Shown here piece by piece: positions 1-6,367 of a DNA stretch of 18,782 bases. Numbering within the stretch: the first letter of the stretch is position 1; each line of letters starts with the position of its first letter. Origin of the DNA: CAYIHX01 sp964363305 (GTDB taxonomy: Bacteria > Bdellovibrionota > UBA1018); contig CAYIHX010000065.1 in NCBI GenBank assembly GCA_964363305.1, forward strand, positions 1-18,782, given 5' to 3'. Below the pieces are notes generated by a model that saw only the letters and a list, made by a program, of their open reading frames with translations, had not been told where the DNA came from and did no database searches. A program made the translations under genes and the position numbers.

Positions 1-216
1 TCTTTTTTTGTGAAACTTTAATTAAAATATAAGTAACAAAATGTCTTAAAAATAGGCATAAACTCAACATGCGTCTATGTTTGATATTTTTTAATTTAAA
101 TCGATTTGAATGTTTTTATATGATTATTTCTGGTGTCTAAAGAGGCCGTATCTCTAAAAAAATGGTGATAAAAACTCGAGACGGTACGAATACGCCCTGC
201 GGGGCGTGCACCTTCG

Positions 217-237
217 CCGGAGGGTGTTTGAAAAGTC
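217..237 (+). repeat. Left terminal inverted repeat of the IS
   Basis: This stretch, whose core reads GGAGGGTGTTTGAAAAGTC, is the exact reverse complement of 1173-1193, 21 of 21 bases. It overlaps the last bases of the transposase stop codon (236-238). Confidence 0.9.
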
Positions 238-1060
238 AGCTATTCAAAAGTCTTTTCAACATGATCAATGACATCACGATGTAGAGACCGCACTCACTCA
301 CAAGCGGCAGAAATTCATAGTCGCGACTCAGACGCCTGAAATGATTGAGCCAGGCAAAAGTTCGTTCGACAATCCATCTTCCTTTTTTGCTTCCTTTGAG
401 TCGGCGATTCGAAAGTTTTTCTCGGGACAGCTTTTTTCGTCCCTGCCCTGTAGGTTCAATGGATTCGGGTATGATTGGTTTTATCCCGAGTTGCTCAATA
501 CTCTTTCGAACGAACGTCCCTCTATACCCTTGATCGGCTAGAATTCTTTCCATTCTTTCTTTCCGAAAGTCTTTACTGAACAGCTCGTGACCGCTCACAG
601 TGTCATTCAAATTCGCCGGCTGAATACTCACCGCATGAAGAAAGCCCAATGTATCTACAAGTACGTGTCTTTTTCGTCCTCGAATTCCTTTGAACCCACT
701 GTACCCGCGACCTAGCCCTCGTGCTGCTTTCACTGTCTGAGAATCGACAATTAAAGTACTCGGAGCACTCTCCCTCCCTAATTGAACGCGAACCTCGTCT
801 CGAAGAAAGTCATGAACATTTTTCCATAGACCCGATCTCTCCCAGTGTCTGAAATAGTAATACACGGTCGGCCAAGGCGGGAATTCTGGCGGCAAGTACC
901 TCCAGGCACATCCGCTTCTCATCAAATAGTAGACCGCATCGAGAACATTTCGTAAGTCGGTTTTTCTCGGCCTTCCGCCTGCTCTTGCCAAAGGAAGAAA
1001 CTTCCTGATAATTTCCCATTGGCGATCGGTGAGGCTGGAAGGAAACTTTCGCTCTGCCAT
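236..1060 (-). CDS. IS5-family DDE transposase
   Basis: Catalyses cut-and-paste movement of the surrounding element. The N-terminal region, with motifs such as LTDRQWEII, GGRPRKTDLRNVLDAVYYL and WRYLPPEFPPWPTVYYYF, is the helical DNA-binding part typical of IS5 transposases. The RNase-H-like core shows the DDE residues: Asp in IVDSQTVK (about residue 106), Asp in ILADQGYRG (about 176) and Glu in WIVERTFAWLNHFRR (about 232), the last within the usual R-x3-Y/R signature context. Length is about 274 residues, full size, with no frameshift. Two ATGs are possible, at 1066 and 1060. The purine-rich AAGGGGAG ends only 2 nt before the first but about 8 nt before the second, so 1060 (MAERKF) is preferred. 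The reading frame is intact, so the element may still be active. Confidence 0.93.
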   Translation of the reverse strand: MAERKFPSSLTDRQWEIIRKFLPLARAGGRPRKTDLRNVLDAVYYLMRSGCAWRYLPPEFPPWPTVYYYFRHWERSGLWKNVHDFLRDEVRVQLGRESAPSTLIVDSQTVKAARGLGRGYSGFKGIRGRKRHVLVDTLGFLHAVSIQPANLNDTVSGHELFSKDFRKERMERILADQGYRGTFVRKSIEQLGIKPIIPESIEPTGQGRKKLSREKLSNRRLKGSKKGRWIVERTFAWLNHFRRLSRDYEFLPLVSECGLYIVMSLIMLKRLLNS

Positions 1061-1172
1061 GAGCATCGCTCCCCTTCAGTTTGTTCTTGGTTGGATGAAC
1101 AGAAGGGGACTCTGTTTCAATTTTAAATATTCCAAAAAACTAAGTTATTTCCTGCCGTCGGCATAGCCTCTC

Positions 1173-1193
1173 GACTTTTCAAACACCCTCCGG
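1173..1193 (+). repeat. Right terminal inverted repeat of the IS
   Basis: Perfect reverse complement of 217-237. It lies about 110 bp upstream of the transposase start, leaving room for an internal promoter in the AT-rich stretch 1110-1150. Confidence 0.9.
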
Positions 1194-1440
1194 AGACGCT
1201 CGGTCTCGCGCGTATGGAAATGGGTGGTTTCAGGGCTTCCTCGGAGTCGATTCATCTCGAGGGAGGGTCAAACTGGAGTGGGTGCCATCATTCTGATTTT
1301 CGGGGCTCTCCATGAATCGCACTTTGAGCTCAGAGCCTGATGATCTGTTCTATTTGCCCGTCTCCATATTGATCTTTTTTCGTCGAAATAGCGGCATTTT
1401 CCTCTTCCTTTTCAAGGACTGCTTGGTTACCTCAGGAGGC

Positions 1441-1935
1441 ATGCCCTTTCAAAATACGCCGGAATTGATGACGTTTTTCTCCACCTACATCGCCGATGGC
1501 GATCCCGAAGCGGATGAGAGCGCGGCGAGGGTCTATATTGCGGCAGTGTCTCCAGAGCGACTCGACCGGCTCATCGCTCAGGCCAAGCAGGTTCTGACTT
1601 CGGTAGGTTTTTCTTTGGAAGAGCTGGGCACGGCTTCGAATCGCTGGTTCGGCGAGGAGTCCGAAGCGCGGTCCTGGCTTGAACGCCTGGTGGCGGCACT
1701 TGAGTCCGCTCACGGGGCTGCTTCGATGAGCGTCAAGGACTGTAACGGTGCGCCCCTTCTTGAAGGCGATTCAGTGCTCGTCATCAAAGATCTGAAAGTG
1801 AAGGGCGGCTCGAGCGATCTCAAACGGGGCACGGTGATTCGCAAGATCCACCTCGTGGGTGATCCAGAAGTCGTCGAGTGCCGTGTTGACGGCAGTACGC
1901 TCGTGCTGAAGACGATCTTTCTGAAGAAGTCCTGA
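1441..1935 (+). CDS. CdiI-immunity-like / PhnA (YjdM) domain fusion protein
   Basis: About 164 residues in two parts. The last 70 or so (from MSVKD, codon at 1726) match the PhnA/YjdM C-terminal beta-barrel family closely, with GDSVLVIKDLKVKGGSS, LKRGTVIRKIHL and VECRVDGSTLVLKT. Stand-alone members of this family begin at just this point. The family's biochemical role is unknown; its old name (alkylphosphonate uptake) is historical. The first 95 residues (PELMTFFSTYI, PERLDRLIAQA, WFGEESEARSWLERL) are helical and resemble CdiI-type contact-dependent inhibition immunity proteins; this is pattern recognition only. The usual N-terminal zinc ribbon of YjdM is absent. AGGAGG (1434-1439) sits only 1 nt before ATG 1441, which is too close. 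The frame is also open from ATG 1312, but that 43-residue extension looks non-coding, with no clear ribosome site. The gene converges on the 42-residue gene with no spacer. Confidence 0.72.
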   Translation: MPFQNTPELMTFFSTYIADGDPEADESAARVYIAAVSPERLDRLIAQAKQVLTSVGFSLEELGTASNRWFGEESEARSWLERLVAALESAHGAASMSVKDCNGAPLLEGDSVLVIKDLKVKGGSSDLKRGTVIRKIHLVGDPEVVECRVDGSTLVLKTIFLKKS

Positions 1936-2064
1936 TCAGCCTTCGCGAGGATAGCAGTTGTGGTTGCTGCTTCCTGAGCACTGGATGCAGACCCAGCGCT
2001 TGCAGATTTCGCATTGGCTTTCGGAGGGTTCTCGGCGGCAGAAGAAGCACATGGTGGTCGTCAT
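1936..2064 (-). CDS. 42-residue cysteine-rich zinc-finger-like protein
   Basis: A very short reading frame (stop TGA at 1936-1938). The peptide begins MTTTMCFFCRREPSE and contains three CxxC pairs in order (C6-x2-C9, C18-x2-C21, C26-x2-C29), then H35 and C37. The order CxxC-x8-CxxC-x4-CxxC-x5-HxC is like a treble-clef, B-box or RING-type finger able to bind one or two zinc ions. It starts 36 bp after the rlmF stop on the same strand, so it may be the second gene of an rlmF transcript. Its stop abuts the stop of the convergent PhnA-fusion gene. No good Shine-Dalgarno is visible; start could be ATG 2064 or ATG 2052. The density and spacing of the cysteines argue against chance, but homologues must decide. 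Function unknown; protein or nucleic-acid binding is possible. Confidence 0.6.
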   Translation of the reverse strand: MTTTMCFFCRREPSESQCEICKRWVCIQCSGSSNHNCYPREG

Positions 2065-2100
2065 ATGAAAAGGCTAGCACACGGGGGGCGACGAGCGAAA

Positions 2101-2988
2101 TTAACCGGCGAAGGTCCAGGCGACGATCCGGCTTTTTTTCTGGCCCTGCGCCATGGGCAGGGTCTGAACGTCGAAGGCTCGAATTCGTTCCAGCTCTTCG
2201 TAGAGGGCGGGAAGATAGGTGTCTCTTGAAACCAGGGTGGAGAACCAGACGCACTGCTGGGCGACACTCACGCTTTCTTCGATGATGCGATAGATGAAAT
2301 CGAGCTCTCCGCCCGGACACCAGAGCTCGTTGCTCTGGCCACCGAAGTTTTTGAGCGGGGCTTCGCGACCCCGGGCTTTTCCGAGATTGTCCCACTTGCG
2401 CTTGGATCCCTGTTGGGCTTCCTCCTTCGATGCGTGAAAGGGGGGATTACAGAGCGTGAGGTCGAAATGCTCATCCGGCTTGAGGATGCCTTCAAAAATC
2501 GCTCGTTGATTTTTTTGCAATCGCAGCTCGATGGCTCCCTGGAGTGGCGGATTCGCTTCGACAATGGCCCGCGCCGAGGCGAGCGCGATCGGATCGATAT
2601 CGGAGCCCACGAAGCTCCAGTCGTACTCGTTGTGCCCGATGATCGGGTAGATGCAACTCGAGCCAACGCCGATGTCGAGCACGCGAACTTCTGGCCCGCG
2701 GGGAATCGGGCCGCCATTGTTGGAAGCGAGCAAATCCGCGACGGAGTGGATCACATCTGCTCGGCCCGGGATGGGTGGGCAGAGGTAGCCGGCGGGGATG
2801 TCCCACTGTTGGATCCCGTAGAACTGGCCGAGCAACGCGCGATTCAGCAGGCGAACTGCCGCCGGGTCGGAGAAGTCGAGCGTCGACTCGCCGACCGGGT
2901 TCTGTCGTAGATGAGGTCCTAGATCCGGGCAGATCTCCGTTAACGCAACGAAATCGTATCGTCCGGGGTGGCGGTTTCTGGGGTGCAA
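2101..2988 (-). CDS. rlmF: 23S rRNA (adenine(1618)-N6)-methyltransferase RlmF
   Basis: SAM-dependent enzyme that methylates N6 of A1618 in 23S rRNA; it acts in the cytoplasm on the large-subunit RNA. The protein is co-linear with E. coli RlmF (YbiN): HPRNRHPGRYDF at the N-terminus, WDIPAGYLCPPIPGRADVIH (61-80), SAM-binding LDIGVGSSCIYP (104-115), catalytic N6-adenine motif CNPPFH (180-185), NFGGQSNELWCPGGE and C-terminal MAQGQKKSRIVAWTF. It has 295 residues against about 308 in E. coli; the difference includes a few missing N-terminal residues. The start codon is TTG (2986-2988), with AGGGA just upstream; an in-frame TAG two codons before it excludes an earlier start. The gene is divergent from the secreted protein gene at 3141. 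All key motifs are intact. Confidence 0.95.
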   Translation of the reverse strand: MHPRNRHPGRYDFVALTEICPDLGPHLRQNPVGESTLDFSDPAAVRLLNRALLGQFYGIQQWDIPAGYLCPPIPGRADVIHSVADLLASNNGGPIPRGPEVRVLDIGVGSSCIYPIIGHNEYDWSFVGSDIDPIALASARAIVEANPPLQGAIELRLQKNQRAIFEGILKPDEHFDLTLCNPPFHASKEEAQQGSKRKWDNLGKARGREAPLKNFGGQSNELWCPGGELDFIYRIIEESVSVAQQCVWFSTLVSRDTYLPALYEELERIRAFDVQTLPMAQGQKKSRIVAWTFAG

Positions 2989-3049
2989 TCCCTATGAGTC
3001 ATACGCGTTCGGGGCCTGGGGAGCAAGGCTCGGTATCGGGCGGGCGACA

Positions 3050-3068
3050 GTCGAACAAAGTGTTCGAC
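3050..3068. promoter_or_regulatory. 19-nt perfect dyad, operator-like
   Basis: GTCGAACAAAGTGTTCGAC has 8-bp arms and a 3-nt centre. It lies in the divergent spacer between rlmF and the secreted protein gene, 15 bp upstream of a candidate -35 box. The position fits a transcription-factor site, or an RNA hairpin in a transcript from further upstream. The factor is not identified. Confidence 0.4.
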
Positions 3069-3083
3069 AAGCTCGCTGAGTGA

Positions 3084-3110
3084 TTGACTTCAGGTGTTCA
3101 GATTTATACA
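3084..3110 (+). promoter_or_regulatory. Candidate sigma-70 promoter for the gene at 3141
   Basis: TTGACT (3084-3089) matches five of six -35 bases. TATACA (3105-3110) is the best -10, at 15-bp spacing, which is shorter than ideal. Transcription would start near 3117, giving a leader of about 25 nt that contains the AGGAG ribosome site (3128-3132). Confidence 0.4.
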
Positions 3111-3140
3111 CCGCGCCATAAGAAAATAGGAGCAATACAT

Positions 3141-3737
3141 ATGAAACTTCACTCGCTTTTGAACTTCTTTTCACTCTGGGTCGTGTTTTCTCTTCCCGTT
3201 CACGCGTTTGCCGACAGCCCCCTGGTGGTGCGCGAGACTCTCGCCGCCGCCCCAGCGATGATCTACGACCTTGGCTCGGTTGATGTGGTTGGGAATTCCG
3301 AAGATGGCCGGATTCGCTTGAAGCTGAATGCGATGATCGAAGGCAACCTGGGCTTTCCTGGGGCGACTCTGAGTTCGGAATTGAAAATTCTTCCGTCCGT
3401 GGAAGGCGGGAATTCTCGTTCTTTTCAGCGGCTGCAGCTGCTTCTGAGAACCCAGTTTCCGACCTATCAAGAAGTCGACGGATACGCGATGGATTCGGAG
3501 GTGGTGCCAGCCACGATCGATCTGCAGTTTCGCGCTTTCCATGCAAATACGATTTACGTGATTGAGATTCCGGTCGGCCACGTCCGTTGTGATTCGGTGG
3601 TAGGGCAGCGAGTGCAGAACACGATGGTGTTGCGTTTGACGGCGCCAACAAATGGCTCAGGCCCCTGGGGCGTCGCTCGATCGCGTCGAGCTGATGCGAT
3701 CGAGCCCTGTGGCGGCTCAATGCCTCCTCGGCGGTAG
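3141..3737 (+). CDS. Exported protein of unknown function
   Basis: 198 residues with no family recognised. The start at ATG 3141 is set by AGGAG (3128-3132) at 8-nt spacing and by the signal peptide it opens: MKLHSLLNFFSLWVVFSLPV followed by HAFA|DS, a good signal peptidase I site after residue 24. The frame is open 19 codons further upstream, but that stretch lacks a ribosome site and would bury the signal. The mature part (about 174 residues) looks beta-rich with alternating hydrophobic segments (IRLKLNAMIEGNL, ATIDLQFRAF, IYVIEIPVGHVRC) and has two cysteines that could form a disulphide after export. A 10-bp-arm inverted repeat lies near the 3' end (3675-3705). Likely periplasmic or extracellular. 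It is divergent from rlmF and followed by a separate promoter. Confidence 0.75.
   Translation: MKLHSLLNFFSLWVVFSLPVHAFADSPLVVRETLAAAPAMIYDLGSVDVVGNSEDGRIRLKLNAMIEGNLGFPGATLSSELKILPSVEGGNSRSFQRLQLLLRTQFPTYQEVDGYAMDSEVVPATIDLQFRAFHANTIYVIEIPVGHVRCDSVVGQRVQNTMVLRLTAPTNGSGPWGVARSRRADAIEPCGGSMPPRR
3675..3705. repeat. 10-bp inverted repeat near a gene's 3' end
   Basis: GCTCGATCGC (3675-3684) and GCGATCGAGC (3696-3705) are perfect complements with an 11-nt loop. The repeat is inside coding sequence, about 30 nt before the stop. It could act as a transcript 3'-end hairpin, but no U-run follows directly; the nearest T-run is at about 3758. Confidence 0.5.
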
Positions 3738-3772
3738 GCCTTGGATTTTGAAGCGGTTTTTTTGTAACTAGC

Positions 3773-3801
3773 TTAACTTACAGACGATTTATTATTTTAA
3801 T
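3773..3801 (+). promoter_or_regulatory. Candidate promoter for the hydrolase/small protein pair
   Basis: TTAACT (3773-3778) and TTTAAT (3796-3801) are separated by 17 bp, matching four of six -35 and five of six -10 consensus bases. Transcription would begin near 3808. This supports translation from ATG 3854 rather than from the upstream TTG at 3806, which would lie before the transcript start. Confidence 0.4.
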
Positions 3802-3853
3802 CTTATTGCGCTACGCGTTGCAATGGCGAGGCTTGCGTGTTACGTTATGCCTG

Positions 3854-4744
3854 ATGAATTTAGTCAGGAATTGTATTGTCACTGCGCTCGTTCTTTGGGG
3901 CCCTCTCGCTCAGGCGCAGACGCTTGACTCCAATGAGCTGCTGTCTTCCTCGATTTCCTGTCCGTCCGTACCCACGGGTCCCGGTTGTGTGAACGAACGC
4001 AATGGCCGCCGTGCTCGAGAGTTTTTGACTGATATCCCGGTTTCGCGGGCGCGGTGGATTGTCCGGACCATTGATCGATTGAATCATTCACCTAAAAAAG
4101 TGGCTAAAATTTCGGAACCTGCTTTTCAATCGACTCCTATCGTTGTCTTTGTTCAGGGAATTCGCCTTGGGGATGGGTATGAATGGTACCGGGCGTTTGA
4201 TTTCGTGCTTCGCCACGGATTTGGAAGCTACTTCATCAAGATTGATCCTCGCGACTCGATTATTGAAAACGGGTCCCAGTTCGGCCAGGCGATCAAACAG
4301 ATTCGACAATCGGTTTCGGGGCGAAAAATCGTGATTTTTGGCTACTCGGCCGGTGGTGTCGTCGCTCTCGAGGCTTGGAAGGATCCAAGGCTTGCATCGC
4401 TCCCGGAGATTCGCCTCGTTACGATTGCTTCTCCCCTGGGGGGCTACGATGCGCCGCCATTGCTTTCAGAGCTGATCGTGCCCTTCATGGGCAGGATGGT
4501 TCAAGAGTTGGGGCAATCTCAAGAGTCCCGTTTCGGGTCGATGCGGATGGCGAATTGTACGCATCATGTGACGACTCGATGCGATCTAGATTTTCACGCA
4601 TGTCTGAATGATTCGGGTCTTTCCCATCAGCAAATGGAGGATATGCCGTGCCAAGAAACACGCATTCACCCGGAGGTTGACCACCATGTTGTCCTTCTTG
4701 AGACTTTGGAGAATGAGCTTCTCGGCTTTCCAATTCCTTTATGA
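3854..4744 (+). CDS. Exported alpha/beta-hydrolase (lipase/esterase-like)
   Basis: 296 residues from ATG 3854. The signal peptide, MNLVRNCIVTALVLWGPLAQ ending AQAQ, supports this start; TTG 3806 is an in-frame alternative but appears to lie upstream of the transcript start. The hydrolase fold is shown by VVFVQGIRLG (about residues 97-106, strand leading to the oxyanion region), the nucleophile elbow GYSAGG with Ser165, and a following strand IRLVTIASPLGG. The likely catalytic histidine is in VDHHVVLLE (His277 or His278), positioned as in lipases. The acid residue is not certain. Several cysteines (two near the mature N-terminus, four around 235-266) suggest disulphides, fitting an exported enzyme. 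The substrate is unknown: the elbow and SPLGG strand resemble lipases and PGAP1-like acyl hydrolases. Its stop overlaps the next start (ATGA), so both are likely translated together. Confidence 0.8.
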   Translation: MNLVRNCIVTALVLWGPLAQAQTLDSNELLSSSISCPSVPTGPGCVNERNGRRAREFLTDIPVSRARWIVRTIDRLNHSPKKVAKISEPAFQSTPIVVFVQGIRLGDGYEWYRAFDFVLRHGFGSYFIKIDPRDSIIENGSQFGQAIKQIRQSVSGRKIVIFGYSAGGVVALEAWKDPRLASLPEIRLVTIASPLGGYDAPPLLSELIVPFMGRMVQELGQSQESRFGSMRMANCTHHVTTRCDLDFHACLNDSGLSHQQMEDMPCQETRIHPEVDHHVVLLETLENELLGFPIPL

Positions 4745-5352
4745 AACAACTGTACTTTGTTTTTCTAGCATTCTGCTTCTCCGCAAGCGTCTTCGCCGAC
4801 GAGCCCCCCCGGGGGCGGGGCGAGTTGATTCCCCTTCGGTCGAGATCCTTCGAATCAGAGTTGCCACTCGCGGAAGTACGCCACAGGAGTTCCGCCGCCC
4901 TCCGGAATTTGCCTGGTCTCCTGTCGCATTTTGAGCCCGCACTTCCGCCCGGCGGCTCGATTCGGGGATTGAGAATGACGAACTCCGTTCTATCTTTTGA
5001 TGCGGCGTTGCCGGTTAACTGCAGTTTTTCCGGGCTTTCTCTTCCAAGGGTTAACCTGGCCCAGCGACTGGTCGCGGTGGCCAGCGCGCGACGTTATTCA
5101 AGGGACGGATGTGGCGGCTTTGAACTTCGCTTGGATTTACGGGCCTCAGACGAACACATCTCGAATCAGGCGGACGCCATCCTCGCCCGCTTGTGTTTCT
5201 CCGAGACACCGTCGGGCACACGCCTCTCGCTTTCGGCCCTGATGGAAGTGGGCCCCGACTACGGCACGCGCTGCGCCGGAAAGTTTGCCCGCGACCTCCT
5301 ATCGGCTCAAATCCCCCCTCTCGAGAACGCGATCAGAGAGGCAATTCGCTAG
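4741..5352 (+). CDS. Small exported cysteine-containing protein, coupled to the hydrolase
   Basis: 203 residues, family not recognised. It begins with a clear signal peptide (MKQLYFVFLAFCFSASVFA, cleavage before DEPP). The mature part has four cysteines (VNCSF, DGCGGF, RLCFS, TRCAGK), which could form two disulphides in the periplasm or outside. An amphipathic helix closes the protein (PLENAIREAIR). The ATG overlaps the hydrolase stop as ATGA and has no Shine-Dalgarno of its own, so translation probably depends on the upstream gene. Close coupling of a secreted hydrolase with a small exported protein can mean a chaperone (foldase), inhibitor or accessory subunit, but no sequence motif here shows which. 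It converges on the SDR gene with only 8 bp between stops. Confidence 0.75.
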   Translation: MKQLYFVFLAFCFSASVFADEPPRGRGELIPLRSRSFESELPLAEVRHRSSAALRNLPGLLSHFEPALPPGGSIRGLRMTNSVLSFDAALPVNCSFSGLSLPRVNLAQRLVAVASARRYSRDGCGGFELRLDLRASDEHISNQADAILARLCFSETPSGTRLSLSALMEVGPDYGTRCAGKFARDLLSAQIPPLENAIREAIR

Positions 5353-5360
5353 TTTCGATC

Positions 5361-6134
5361 TCACTGCGCTATCCATCCGCCATCTACCGCGAGTGCCTGC
5401 CCGGTGACGTAGGAGGCGCCCGCCGAAGAGAGCCAAAGGACGGCACTCGCCACCTCCTCCGGTTTGCCCATTCTTCCCATCGGAGCGCTAGCGGTCAGCT
5501 GATCCTCCGCCTGCTGATTGCCGCGAAGGTATCGATCAATCATGGGGGTATGAATGACCCCCGGGCAGACTGCGTTCACGCGAATATTCGATTTCACATA
5601 CTCCAGCGCGGCTGTTTTCGTGATCCCGATGACCCCATGCTTGCTCGCGACGTAGGCGGGGCTCCCTTGAAATCCGACGAGACCCGCGATCGAAGAGCAA
5701 TTGACGATCGCGCCCCCGCCCTGCTTCATCATCTGGGGAATCTCGTACTTCATGCAGTGCCACACGCCTTTGAGATTGACGTCCAGCACCCGAGTCCAGT
5801 CCTCCCCTGCTGTTTCCGTAGTCGAGGCGGACGTACCCTCGATGCCCGCATTGTTAAAAGCGCAGTCAACCCGCCCGAAGGCTTCGACGGATATTCTCAT
5901 CATCTCTTTGACGTCCGATTCCTTGCCGACGTCGCATCTGACGAAAACCGCCTTTCCTCCAGCCTTCTCGATGTGGCGACAAGTTTGAACGCCCCCTTCC
6001 TCGTTCACATCCGCAACGACGACACGGGCTCCCTGCTCGGCAAAGGCTAGTGCAGTCGCCCTCCCGATTCCTGACCCTGCACCGGTAACTAATGCGACCT
6101 TTCCTGAAAATGCGGACTCCCTCAGCTGCTCCAC
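5361..6134 (-). CDS. Short-chain dehydrogenase/reductase (SDR), classical type
   Basis: Cytoplasmic NAD(P)-dependent oxidoreductase of 257 residues, the usual classical SDR length. It has the coenzyme motif TGAGSGIG (17-24), Asp42 after the second strand (VVVADVNEEG) which favours NAD(H), NNAG (94-97), Asn120 in VNLKGVW, and the catalytic Ser148 with Tyr161-x3-Lys165 (NCSSIAG, AYVASKHG). The tail YVTGQALAVDGGWIAQ is typical of the glucose-dehydrogenase/FabG-like group. The substrate cannot be told from sequence. GTG 6134 is chosen because AGGAGG (6142-6147) lies exactly 7 nt upstream; the longer frame from GTG 6167 would place this ribosome site inside the gene. It is divergent from the glucan synthase gene across about 230 bp. 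No partner genes nearby suggest a pathway. Confidence 0.92.
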   Translation of the reverse strand: MEQLRESAFSGKVALVTGAGSGIGRATALAFAEQGARVVVADVNEEGGVQTCRHIEKAGGKAVFVRCDVGKESDVKEMMRISVEAFGRVDCAFNNAGIEGTSASTTETAGEDWTRVLDVNLKGVWHCMKYEIPQMMKQGGGAIVNCSSIAGLVGFQGSPAYVASKHGVIGITKTAALEYVKSNIRVNAVCPGVIHTPMIDRYLRGNQQAEDQLTASAPMGRMGKPEEVASAVLWLSSAGASYVTGQALAVDGGWIAQ

Positions 6135-6195
6135 ACGCACACCTCCTGATAAATATAAGTTACGCACCTAGAGAGCAACTCTTGTGCCGAGCGGG

Positions 6196-6222
6196 CGCCC
6201 CTCGTGAGGAGCGAGTGGGGCG
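6196..6222. repeat. Short inverted repeat in the SDR/glucan synthase spacer
   Basis: CGCCCCTCG (6196-6204) pairs with CGAGTGGGGCG (6212-6222), with a 2-nt bulge and a 7-nt loop. It lies in the divergent spacer, about 150 bp before the glucan synthase start. There is no U-run, so it is not a standard terminator; an operator or leader hairpin is possible. Confidence 0.3.
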
Positions 6223-6367
6223 AGAGCCCGGAGGTTTTGCCTCACTCATGTGACATTCTGCCGCACTGGATTCGAGATCGTTCCTGATTTTTCTTTTTAT
6301 GTTATGACGCTGTCTAACCAGGGGGCAGCTCATTCAACCGGACTCAGGCCGAACATACGGCGACTTT

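Larger units (their letters stand above)
217..1193 (-). mobile_element. IS5-family insertion sequence, apparently intact
   Basis: A single intact DDE transposase gene on the minus strand is bracketed by perfect 21-bp inverted repeats (217-237 and 1173-1193). Total length is about 970 bp, normal for this family. The exact ends are ambiguous because the outermost four bases of each repeat are CCGG, itself a palindrome. The element may run 221-1189 with a 4-bp CCGG target duplication, 220-1190 with a CG dinucleotide, or include the CCGG. The transposase stop codon lies at the inner edge of the left repeat. No passenger gene is present. Assignment to the IS5 family rests on the transposase; the subgroup is not assigned. 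Confidence 0.9.

Noticed and set aside
192..207. Terminator at the left of the IS
   Set aside because: ACGCCC-TGCG-GGGCGT forms a short hairpin, but no U-run follows on either strand.
2413..2910. 165-codon plus-strand frame
   Set aside because: Antisense to rlmF, whose identity is certain; no domain or ribosome site.
3050..3068. LexA (SOS) box because of CGAAC...GTTCG
   Set aside because: The spacing between half-sites is 5 bp, against 4 in the Bacillus-type box, and the orientation differs from the alphaproteobacterial GTTC-N7-GTTC. The genes nearby are not SOS genes.
2992..3720. 242-codon minus-strand frame
   Set aside because: Antisense to the exported protein at 3141 and low-complexity Ser/Arg-rich; it would also run into the start of rlmF.
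3722..3765. Intrinsic terminator after the gene at 3141
   Set aside because: A bulged 6-bp stem (3722-3739) is separated from the T-run near 3758 by about 18 nt, too far for a standard terminator.
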